Positions 55,351-64,000 of a stretch of DNA of 64,000 nt are shown in pieces. Both the position numbers and the translations under genes were made by a program. The notes under the pieces were generated by a model. It was given only the letters and a program-made list of their open reading frames with translations, ran no database searches and was not told the origin of the DNA. Origin of the DNA: Atriophallophorus winterbourni (taxonomy: Eukaryota > Platyhelminthes > Trematoda > Plagiorchiida > Microphallidae); NCBI GenBank assembly GCA_013407085.1, contig JACCGJ010001766.1:1-64000 (forward strand), written 5' to 3'. How positions within the stretch are numbered: position 1 is the first letter of the stretch; each line of letters begins with the position of its first letter.

Positions 55351-58131
55351 TGTTCGTTTAAGGAGCATTTTAATCTATAACAACATCCCGTGACTTGTAA
55401 TGCTCATTAGTTTAACTTTAATTTTTTAAGCTGCTCTGTAAGATCTGCAATTACGATCTCTTTCTTAATCAACGATATTTTCAGACCCTTGCTAATTGTA
55501 TTCATTTTAATAAACGTAACATACTCAATGTTGAGGGCATGTTTAGCAGTCAAGTGTTCCGTCGAACCCACCAGAACATTAGATTTTGATCTGGTGGCTT
55601 AATGATGGCTTGTTTTCATTCTCGAGTTGCAGTCAATTCCAGATGACCATAAATTGGTTATCTATGCAAACAAATTGCAACCAGTCGCAGTATTTGACCA
55701 TCGTACAGACGATGTTGCATTCCGTGTCACATTGATGAGTTTTGTCCATATTTCCTGACTTATATCAACCACGTTTCTAATGGAGTTGGGTTTAAAGATG
55801 AGTGAGCTCAACGGAATCGCTACAGACACTTCTCAGTGAAAAATTATCGCCGAGAGAACAGACAAAACTTCTTGATTCATTCGGTTCATTCTCGAGATTT
55901 ATTCTTTTCATTAATGTGAGTCCAGAATTGTTCATTTGTACCAAGTCATGCTGTCGTTAGTATCCTGGTGCTCATCACCACTTAGAAAAATTCTAAACCA
56001 CGAAGCGTTAGATTTCTTGCTGGAGATTGCTACAAAACACTAGGTTTATCTACTTGTCATTATATATCATGAAACACATTGTATATGAAGTCTCGTCACT
56101 AAATAATTTCTCAAAAATTAATTCAATTCTCCCGCTTATTTTCAACATACAACAGTCAGTTATTTATAGGGGTGGTGTTCTATTAATTGTCGTACAGTTT
56201 GCGGTTCCGATAAGTTAAAATCCAATAGAAACTCGTCCATTTCTTTAACTAGGCAATCGTGCTAATTCTATTACAAATCAACCTTGGCTACGCCTAATCT
56301 CCATTTCAGACTATAAATTCTCGAACGCAAATCGATCCGTTTATTTAACGTGAGAAAACAAAACGATGATGATAAGTCACACACACAACCGTCTTAGCTC
56401 CCAACAGACATTTTGTGTTATTCTATTTGTGGCGCGCGAGAATAGGCGAGGCGAATAAAACAACATACATAACCGTTTCCCACGGTTTACTCTCTGCTTC
56501 CCCGTCCGAATTTACTCGCCTACCTTTGATCTCTGGGGATTTCAGCCTGACCGTAACCGATTCGTGTTTTGGGTGGTTAGAAATAATTGATGTGTTGTTC
56601 TGTTTGATCAAATTGACGTGAATTAAATACTTGATGTTGTTTTTGCAAAGATCATGCTGTGATTAGTGCAAACTGTTTGAAGTATCGACGTTGAATGTGT
56701 TGCTGCTTAATCCGCTTAAGATGGCGCAACCATTGAGATTATTTTTTCAGTTTGTTAGTTTACCTCGTCATATTTGAAAGTACATACACAAGCCAAACTG
56801 ATAGCTAACGATGTCACAATATTCATGTTATGAAACTACAGCATTATGCCAAATTAAACAAATCTAAATGTAAGATTTCATCCTAACGGAATCATGTTGG
56901 GTGCTCGTGAAAAGTAATAAGAATTCAGCTTGTCAGGAATCGCTAATAGGGCCATGGAATTAGATAAGAAAACCAAATAGAACTGAAAATATCAGTACAG
57001 ACGACGAGAGAGACTGAGCCCAGATGAAATCGTCGCAACCGGTAAAGGCTGTAAGTAACCTCATCTCATTCTTTGGATATGCAACAAATAAACTGAACTG
57101 TCCATATACTTTTGCTTGTTCAAGCGTTCGGGCAGAAATGTTACCGTTTACCACAAGAGGTATGTCGTATCATTTCTCCAGATGGAACGAATTCTAAAGA
57201 TGTTGGTCATTTCACGTATTGGAATGGATAGCAGTGCAAGGTGCGAATTTCACTTATTCTCTGGAGGTTAACTCACATTATATTTCTAAAATGGTGGAAC
57301 CGGGGGGCGCAAATGGTAGAAGCTAACTGAAACGCGGATGAACGTAGGGAACAACGGATGGATTAATGTAGTCAATCATTCGAATCTTGTATTACTTTAA
57401 ATCGATTCTTGAGCGTATTTCTCGCAAGTGTACACGTAAGGAAAGAGAGGGATCAAACTTGAACAACTTGACTGTTGTGTCCAGCTGTGTATACACGCAA
57501 TTCAATATGAAAATATTATGCGGAATTGTATCCCTTTTATCGACCAAAACTATCATCTTCCGCAGATTACATTAAATGAGAGCATCGAAACTATAATGAG
57601 TGAGCGAGCTGAATGCATTTTCTCAAAAATTAAGATTTATCGTAAAACGGACACAAAGTTGCAACACTATAAGTTGCACAATGTTCATTGGAACTTCGCC
57701 AAACGGATATGATTTCACAGATCATGTCCCACAGTCAACGGCGTGTACAGCCGTAGCGCGACAACTCGGCGAGAAGGCAACTATATATTAGCCTGATAAG
57801 CACGGCGTAGGACGTCGGAAACAATGCAATGATCAACAAAACGGCACCTAATGAAGCTGATGGAAATAAATAAAATGGTTCATTAATTTATCATTTTGGT
57901 GTTATGCTCACATTCATTCAGGCTAATTTTACGCACCTCACAGCCGAAATTGAACGCTAATTCTGTTGGTAGTTTCTATTCCTTCAAACAAATTTTGGGT
58001 ATGAATTATAGGACCTAACATCGTTCTATCCTTTCGCTAATTTTGACCTTTCTTTTTTGCGCAAAGTTCGTAGCACTCTTGATCACATGGACTACCCGGT
58101 CATTATACCTTTTTGCCGATTTTAACTCGGA
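55351..58131. other. Gene-poor AT-rich region up to the scaffold gap
   Basis: Numerous short ORFs under 70 codons, no domains, no exon-like open stretches with good splice sites, and no recognised repeat family. Confidence 0.45.
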
Positions 58132-59131
58132 NNNNNNNNNNNNNNNNNNNNNNNNNNNNNNNNNNNNNNNNNNNNNNNNNNNNNNNNNNNNNNNNNNNNN
58201 NNNNNNNNNNNNNNNNNNNNNNNNNNNNNNNNNNNNNNNNNNNNNNNNNNNNNNNNNNNNNNNNNNNNNNNNNNNNNNNNNNNNNNNNNNNNNNNNNNNN
58301 NNNNNNNNNNNNNNNNNNNNNNNNNNNNNNNNNNNNNNNNNNNNNNNNNNNNNNNNNNNNNNNNNNNNNNNNNNNNNNNNNNNNNNNNNNNNNNNNNNNN
58401 NNNNNNNNNNNNNNNNNNNNNNNNNNNNNNNNNNNNNNNNNNNNNNNNNNNNNNNNNNNNNNNNNNNNNNNNNNNNNNNNNNNNNNNNNNNNNNNNNNNN
58501 NNNNNNNNNNNNNNNNNNNNNNNNNNNNNNNNNNNNNNNNNNNNNNNNNNNNNNNNNNNNNNNNNNNNNNNNNNNNNNNNNNNNNNNNNNNNNNNNNNNN
58601 NNNNNNNNNNNNNNNNNNNNNNNNNNNNNNNNNNNNNNNNNNNNNNNNNNNNNNNNNNNNNNNNNNNNNNNNNNNNNNNNNNNNNNNNNNNNNNNNNNNN
58701 NNNNNNNNNNNNNNNNNNNNNNNNNNNNNNNNNNNNNNNNNNNNNNNNNNNNNNNNNNNNNNNNNNNNNNNNNNNNNNNNNNNNNNNNNNNNNNNNNNNN
58801 NNNNNNNNNNNNNNNNNNNNNNNNNNNNNNNNNNNNNNNNNNNNNNNNNNNNNNNNNNNNNNNNNNNNNNNNNNNNNNNNNNNNNNNNNNNNNNNNNNNN
58901 NNNNNNNNNNNNNNNNNNNNNNNNNNNNNNNNNNNNNNNNNNNNNNNNNNNNNNNNNNNNNNNNNNNNNNNNNNNNNNNNNNNNNNNNNNNNNNNNNNNN
59001 NNNNNNNNNNNNNNNNNNNNNNNNNNNNNNNNNNNNNNNNNNNNNNNNNNNNNNNNNNNNNNNNNNNNNNNNNNNNNNNNNNNNNNNNNNNNNNNNNNNN
59101 NNNNNNNNNNNNNNNNNNNNNNNNNNNNNNN
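58132..59131. other. Assembly gap of exactly 1000 N
   Basis: A run of 1000 undetermined bases, a round number that suggests a fixed-size scaffolding placeholder, so the true distance is unknown. The long X-filled frames across it are artefacts. Confidence 0.98.
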
Positions 59132-59200
59132 GAAAGTAAATGGTTTTTATTCACCTTATACCTACTAGTTAATTAGATTTTTGTTTTTCTTCAAAAATAG

Positions 59201-59347
59201 CCTTAGCCCCATTAGTTATGTACTTTTACGACCGTGTTCACTTGTATCAGATTGATGTGGATACACACTGTGAGAAAAATGGACCACTGACCCTGGTCAT
59301 TCCCACGAGACGTTACGCACTGAAGGCCTACTATAAGCTGTTCAGCG
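59201..59347 (+). CDS. Possible internal exon of an unidentified gene
   Basis: A pyrimidine-containing acceptor (TTTTTCTTCAAAAATAG) precedes 59201 and a strong donor (AGCG/GTAAGA) follows 59347; the 147 nt between are open in one frame, reading LAPLVMYFYDRVHLYQIDVD, THCEKNGPLTLVIPTRRYAL and KAYYKLFS. Both boundaries are phase 1-compatible, so the exon could be skipped without a frameshift. The amino-acid composition looks coding, but no family was recognised and no neighbouring exon was found; upstream partners may lie in the gap. Confidence 0.4.
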
Positions 59348-60070
59348 GTAAGATCAAATAAGTGGTGATGGGTTGACTACTACTTAATCATGTGACCTGT
59401 CCTGACTATCACCCTTGGTCTGACGAAGCTTCTGTGTCGGAAGTGAAACGTTACCCAAAAACTACTCTAACCGATTGCACTCAAATTTCCTTGCATTATG
59501 AATACACGATCGGTCCCAAACGTATTCCGATCGATTGCTGACGTACATTTCAATTTTAACAACCTTATGGTTATTGCTAAGCTTGATGCTGTTTTGACCA
59601 TTAAACACCTTGAATTACCTTGGATTTACTTCGGGATTCTCGGATTCACTTTACTGGAGATTTTGCTTGATTGTCTATTTCAATCAAAAGATGCTTTATT
59701 ACGACGAAACAAGTTCTACTTCTTTACGATGATTGCGAAAACGAGCAATCAATACGCCTAACAATGCAATCACGACCATAATCATCAAACGCGTTCAAAA
59801 TTAGAGGGTCAAATGACAGCTCTGACCTATCGATTTTAAATGAAACATTTGAGGGCAACCAACTCATCGCAGATGCCTGAGTGAGATTGGCGACCGTGGT
59901 CTGTCAAAAATCTCTTCCCGATTAATTTAAATGCATGGTCATTTGGCCGAGGATATCTTATCCAAACGACGTCTTGAATGCTGCAATTTACACCTTTGTC
60001 CTAATCGAAGGCTTCGAACTTTCAGAGTTGTTTTATTCTAACAAGAAAAACGCATACCAACTTATGCAAA
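59348..60070. other. Spacer
   Basis: An 87-codon ORF at 59498-59761 with a hydrophobic centre (YFGILGFTLLEILLDCLF) is the only notable open stretch; no supporting evidence for a gene. Confidence 0.4.
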
Positions 60071-60680
60071 TATGAAATTTTGGAGCACGCACATATCCGC
60101 ATCCGTAACAAATAAACCAATTTGTTTTTCATCTCAATTGTGATAAGTACCATCGGACAGCTACGCAGATGGCTTGAAAATTACCTCACCGAGCGCAAGG
60201 CGATTGTGCGAATCAACGGGGTACATTCACGGGTCATTGATGCCACTAGTGGTGTACCGGAATGTTCCGTCCTTGGGCCAGAACTTTTCCTCGTTCACAT
60301 CAAGGGCCTAGCACAGATGCTCTCATGCAAGTTGGTGATCTTTGCAGCCGATGATAAAATTTGAACGCGGAAAAGATCTACGGAGGACTGTGTACAGCTG
60401 CAAAGTGATTTAGACGCACTGCATGAATGGTTGTTAAGGAATTAGCTACCATTCAATTTTCAAAGATGCAAAGTGCTTCAAATTGGTAAGCCATTCCAGT
60501 ACCAATATTACTTTGGCGGACAATTTGGAACTGGGCTCAATCGGATAGGGAGCTTGAATTCTAGGTATGTGGCAACCTAAAGAACAGTGTGTATTGTAAG
60601 GTGGAGATATGAACTTTACCAGCATCCACATCCCCGCATCGATAACACATAAACCAATTTTTTTTCTTCTTAAATGTGAT
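60071..60680 (+). repeat. RT fragment bracketed by ~73-bp direct repeats
   Basis: 60071-60143 and 60608-60680 are imperfect direct repeats sharing TATGAA, CACAT, CCGCATC, AAATAAACCAATTT or ACATAAACCAATTT, and ATGTGAT-type ends. Between them lies a CR1-type RT remnant. The arrangement could be a local tandem duplication or LTR-like repeats. Confidence 0.5.
60145..60490 (+). pseudogene. CR1-like LINE reverse transcriptase fragment
   Basis: Plus translation reads LRRWLENYLTERKAIVRING, ATSGVPECSVLGPELFLVHI and KLVIFAADDKI, the RT palm blocks with a modified SGVPQGSVLGP and an extra residue in the FADD box. After a stop at 60362 it continues CVQLQSDLDALHEWLLRN and LPFNFQRCKVLQIG. Isolated and inactive. 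Confidence 0.8.
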
Positions 60681-61310
60681 CGAACATCACTATATCAGCG
60701 ATGTTTCATCCTTGGCGCCCCAGCAATCCCTGTCAAAAGAATGCAGTCCTTTATCAATTGAAATTTTTAATGTGTTCAAATAAAGCTTTCACATTTTTCT
60801 CTTCTATCCCATGCACGAGGTTCGATGGCAAACCTGCCAATCTACTAGTATTTATTGAAGTTTTTTCGCAAATATGACTCGTTTTCTGGGTGACATTTTC
60901 CTTCTCAAACAAAACTGCGTCACACCGATTGCATTAAAATGCCTTTACATTAAAGTTAAGCAATCAGCCCTAAATATATTCCAATCAACTGCTAACTCGT
61001 CTTCATTTCAAAACACAACTCAAGCCAAAAAATTAGTGTAACCATTTTTGATTAAGCCAAGCGTTTTAGTTTTAACGATTTAAAATAGTTGCACAATGAG
61101 CAACTTAATCGCCACGCTTTTGGCTTCTCTCATCTCCCAAACTGTAGCCGGGTTTCATTTATTTATCGCTATTAGCGACTTCAAATTTAAACCAATGAGA
61201 GGGTTCGGTTATTCACCAATCAGCGTTTAAATAATTCAGTGATTTTGGGCCGAGTGACCACATCGTTGCAACTCAACGTTGGCTAATTCATAATTGATTG
61301 TCCATAAGTG
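60681..61310. other. Upstream region of the protocadherin-like gene
   Basis: No ORF or repeat recognised. An in-frame TAA at 61305-61307 lies just before the start codon, and 61030-61300 probably contains 5' UTR and promoter; no TATA box could be assigned. Confidence 0.4.
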
Positions 61311-64000
61311 ATGGAATTGTTCACGTTCACAACCAACATATTACACTTCAGCATTTTCTCATCCGTATTCTGGATACGAATCACCTCTGTTGAGAGGACT
61401 CACATCCAATTGTCCATTAGTGTTGTAGAAGAACTTCCAAGGACAACAGAGGTCGCCGATTTAACTAATTTGATCGTTCCGAAATTAACAGAATTCTCGT
61501 CCGATACGTATGTAGTAATGGATTTTCTGGAACCAAACGCGTTATTTTACATCGATTCCAAGCGAACAAATAAAAATATTCTCCGAATTCAATCCAGACT
61601 CGATCGTGAAGCCGATTGCAAAATTGCTGGTCCATGTTGTCAACATTCATTGGGCAGACAAGATGGAAAGGAGACTAATTTAGCAAGATGTGCCTTTACA
61701 TTTCTACTAATTGCAAAAGTTAAATCTAATCACACGGTTTCATTAGAATTGTTGGTCCAGCTACAAGTGTATGTTCTAGATATCAACGATAATCCTCCAA
61801 GTTGGTCTACAGTAACATATCGCTTGATAGACACTCACAATTTTAACCGGACAAGCCACCTTAAATTAGGCATTCCATATTCTATCAGATCCATCCCTCA
61901 ACTGGATATAAGCTTACAAGAACACACCGCAGTTGGGAGTCGAATTGCTTTACCATTGGCTGCTGATCCGGATTCTCCACCTGAGAACGTCACGAGTAGT
62001 TATTTTATCCTCCAACAGACAATCGAAGATGCATTTTGGTTAGAATGGAAGACAAACGATGCCTTGTCCTCCGATATACCTAACATCGATCCGGGATTGT
62101 GGTTGATTGTGAACAGAGATTTCACTTACACGGGCGCATCAGAATATTATATTGTTGTCACGGCTAGTGACGGTGGCATTCCGGAACCACTTATTGGCTA
62201 TTTACTTGTCAACATTACAATTTTGGACATAAATGACCATCCCCCCAAATTTGTCAACGCAGTAGACGATATTTGGATTCCGGAACATATTGAATCCGGC
62301 TCCAGGATTTATAGACCTAAAGTAGACGAACCCGATGTATCTGATCGCAACGCGCTTCAATACGGGTTTTTACCTGCTACTTCATTAATTTCTCGAAAAC
62401 TTTTTGAACTGAACACGAGCAACGGCGACATTGTTGTTCGAGGTGACGTTGATTACGAAGAATCACCAATCCACCGGTTGTATTTGTCAGTTTCCGACGG
62501 TAAGTGGACTGACCAACTAGAATTGAGAGTGCTTATCATCAACGTCAATGATCATGTTCCCAGTATTCGGCTACATTCCCATTTGACTACCGGCCAATTT
62601 GACATCGATTCCAGCGAGTCGAGACTCTCGACGCTTAGTTCTAATCATTTAACCGTGGCAGTTGAAGAAAACGGACCACCAGATCAACTAATCGCAACGG
62701 TCACCGTAATTGATAAGGACTTTCGGGCGGACTATTTGGCGATCAGATATATGTCAGACATTCAAGTTCATTCAGATTTGTCAATTAGTCATGAAAATGA
62801 CCAACAGATGACTCGCGATCCGCCACAAAAACTACAATGTTCTATCAACGACAATCAGTTCAACATTGATCCCTTAATCACATACGATAATCATAGTTTC
62901 AATGGCATGATGCGATTCAAAGTTTACTTAGCGGGACACACGTTGGATCGCGAAAAGCAAGCGAAAGTGAGTTTGCGCGTGATTTGCCATGATTATCACG
63001 TGCATATTTTGGATACAACGAAGTTTTACATATCGAAATTCGGTTCACAGTTGAGTCATTCTTCGACCGCCGTTTTACACATCATTGTATCCGATTTAAA
63101 CGATTCTCCCCCAATGTATATTGGGCCGCACCATGTGAAGTTGTCGGAAGCAGCCTCAATCGATACTACTGTTTTACACCTCCATGCACTGGATGCGGAT
63201 GATCCCACTACGAATTATGGAATCTCTGGAATCAGATTTCGTATTATCCCTCCCTACACATACACGACGAGTTCTAGCAATATATCAACCGAAATCAATC
63301 AGCAAATCAGTCATGAAGATAAAAAAATTCTCTTACCACCTCAACCTTGGTTCTACCTGGATTCGGTTAGTGGAGTGCTAAAATCTTTAACACGTTTCGA
63401 TAGGGAGCTCGTCCATCTTGTTATACTTCACATTGAAATACGTGACGGTGGTGATACTGATTGTGTTCCATCCATAATAGCAAAGGTAGTGTGTAATCGT
63501 ATTAATGTAACGTTAACCGTTGAGATAGAGGACTACAACGATTGCACACCTTCGTTCCATCAACAAATTTATGAATTTAATATAAGTGAGAATGCGAATT
63601 CCCCATCGCGGATTGGTAAATTTAATGTATCCGATTGCGACTCTGATGTAAATAATCGTAAGCTACGCTTCTGGATTGGTGTAGATTCGAACTCCCTAGA
63701 AAACTCAGCGGAAAATATTTTCGACAAAAGTCTTCTTTCATGGTTTTCTATCGCCGATTCAGGAGAATTTTTTCTCAAAAATCCACAAGTTTTACCCACA
63801 AGCGGATTTGGATTGTCCAGTGTGCATCCGATAGATAGAGAGAGAACAAAGTTTATTTTATTGGAAGTATTTGCACGGGATTTAGGTTCGCCTTCGTTGA
63901 CCGGATCTGCCCAAGTGTTGCTCCGTGTTTTGGATGTAAACGACAATTCACCGGCGTGGATATTTCCGAAACCGCAAAACCGGCAAGTTAACGTCTCGGT
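61311..64000 (+). CDS. Protocadherin-like cadherin, N-terminal ectodomain (open at window end)
   Basis: Open for 896 codons to the last base. ATG 61311 follows an in-frame stop. A hydrophobic leader (ILHFSIFSSVFW) fits a signal peptide. Repeat EC1 has the protocadherin pattern SISVVEELPRTTEV and SRLDREADC. Calcium-site linkers mark the ends of successive EC repeats: DINDNPP (157), DINDHPP (306), NVNDHVP (411), DLNDSPP (595), DYNDCTP (741), DVNDNSP (875), giving six repeats and the start of a seventh. Acidic partners such as VDYEE, FDREL, IDRER and DADD are present, though EC3-EC5 are irregular (long loops, D-to-N or missing DRE). Expected role: calcium-dependent homophilic adhesion at the cell surface, type I membrane protein. 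The single large ectodomain exon is typical of protocadherins. Transmembrane and cytoplasmic parts lie beyond the window. Confidence 0.9.
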   Translation, partial: MELFTFTTNILHFSIFSSVFWIRITSVERTHIQLSISVVEELPRTTEVADLTNLIVPKLTEFSSDTYVVMDFLEPNALFYIDSKRTNKNILRIQSRLDREADCKIAGPCCQHSLGRQDGKETNLARCAFTFLLIAKVKSNHTVSLELLVQLQVYVLDINDNPPSWSTVTYRLIDTHNFNRTSHLKLGIPYSIRSIPQLDISLQEHTAVGSRIALPLAADPDSPPENVTSSYFILQQTIEDAFWLEWKTNDALSSDIPNIDPGLWLIVNRDFTYTGASEYYIVVTASDGGIPEPLIGYLLVNITILDINDHPPKFVNAVDDIWIPEHIESGSRIYRPKVDEPDVSDRNALQYGFLPATSLISRKLFELNTSNGDIVVRGDVDYEESPIHRLYLSVSDGKWTDQLELRVLIINVNDHVPSIRLHSHLTTGQFDIDSSESRLSTLSSNHLTVAVEENGPPDQLIATVTVIDKDFRADYLAIRYMSDIQVHSDLSISHENDQQMTRDPPQKLQCSINDNQFNIDPLITYDNHSFNGMMRFKVYLAGHTLDREKQAKVSLRVICHDYHVHILDTTKFYISKFGSQLSHSSTAVLHIIVSDLNDSPPMYIGPHHVKLSEAASIDTTVLHLHALDADDPTTNYGISGIRFRIIPPYTYTTSSSNISTEINQQISHEDKKILLPPQPWFYLDSVSGVLKSLTRFDRELVHLVILHIEIRDGGDTDCVPSIIAKVVCNRINVTLTVEIEDYNDCTPSFHQQIYEFNISENANSPSRIGKFNVSDCDSDVNNRKLRFWIGVDSNSLENSAENIFDKSLLSWFSIADSGEFFLKNPQVLPTSGFGLSSVHPIDRERTKFILLEVFARDLGSPSLTGSAQVLLRVLDVNDNSPAWIFPKPQNRQVNVS

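Noticed and set aside
57300..57800. Overlapping ORFs near 57.4-57.8 kb
   Set aside because: Each under 65 codons, with no conserved motif.
58015..59176. Three frames of 350-380 codons filled with X
   Set aside because: They run across the 1000-N gap.
1..64000. tRNA, rRNA or CRISPR loci
   Set aside because: No cloverleaf, rRNA block or regularly spaced repeat-spacer array was seen; B-box-like motifs occur only in the hammerhead repeats.

Overview
The window looks like a repeat-rich flatworm genome scaffold, most likely a trematode (fluke). This is inferred from a Ty3/Gypsy element of the CsRn1 type (fused gag-pol, CHCC gag finger), many CR1-like and RTE-like LINEs, a short retroposon carrying hammerhead ribozymes with a Pol III B-box-like motif, and a spliced gene with 27-31 nt micro-introns. 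No species can be named from sequence alone.

Layout. 1-39.6 kb is almost entirely transposon-derived. 1-3.5 kb holds RTE-like and CR1-like LINE fragments. 4.3-9.7 kb holds a solo LTR (TSD CTGC) and, 66 bp away, a complete CsRn1-like element with an uninterrupted 1305-codon gag-pol (TSD CGTA). 10-17.5 kb holds decayed CR1-like LINEs and a decayed second Ty3 element. 20.9-28.95 kb is one CR1-like LINE on the minus strand split by two insertions: an RTE-like LINE (22651-25810) and a 759-bp miniature LTR element (26638-27396). 31.64-37.55 kb is a second copy of that CR1-like LINE, split by another RTE-like LINE (32070-36098) that itself carries a ~580-bp retroposon. The two CR1-like copies supply each other's empty target sites, so the order of events can be read directly.

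40.5-52.5 kb is a complete cytosolic arginyl-tRNA synthetase gene on the plus strand: 13 exons whose phases all join, giving 648 codons plus stop. Its first four introns are 27-31 nt; later introns reach 3.2 kb and are full of short repeats, an internally deleted pogo/Tigger-like DNA transposon (48073-49185, TA TSD), a (TATG)n microsatellite, and two inverted dimers of a hammerhead-ribozyme repeat. The best dimer (51512-51981) is bounded by a perfect 14-bp direct repeat and its minus-strand copy keeps a full hammerhead core. This is the most unusual item in the window.

52.5-61.3 kb is gene-poor, with repeat scraps, a 1000-N scaffold gap (58132-59131), one possible internal exon of an unknown gene and an RT fragment. 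From 61311 to the window end a large plus-strand exon encodes the ectodomain of a protocadherin-like cadherin and remains open at the last base.

Cellular genes and repeats are not organised together functionally. The two supported cellular genes are a housekeeping tRNA synthetase and a cell-adhesion receptor; everything else is mobile-element history.
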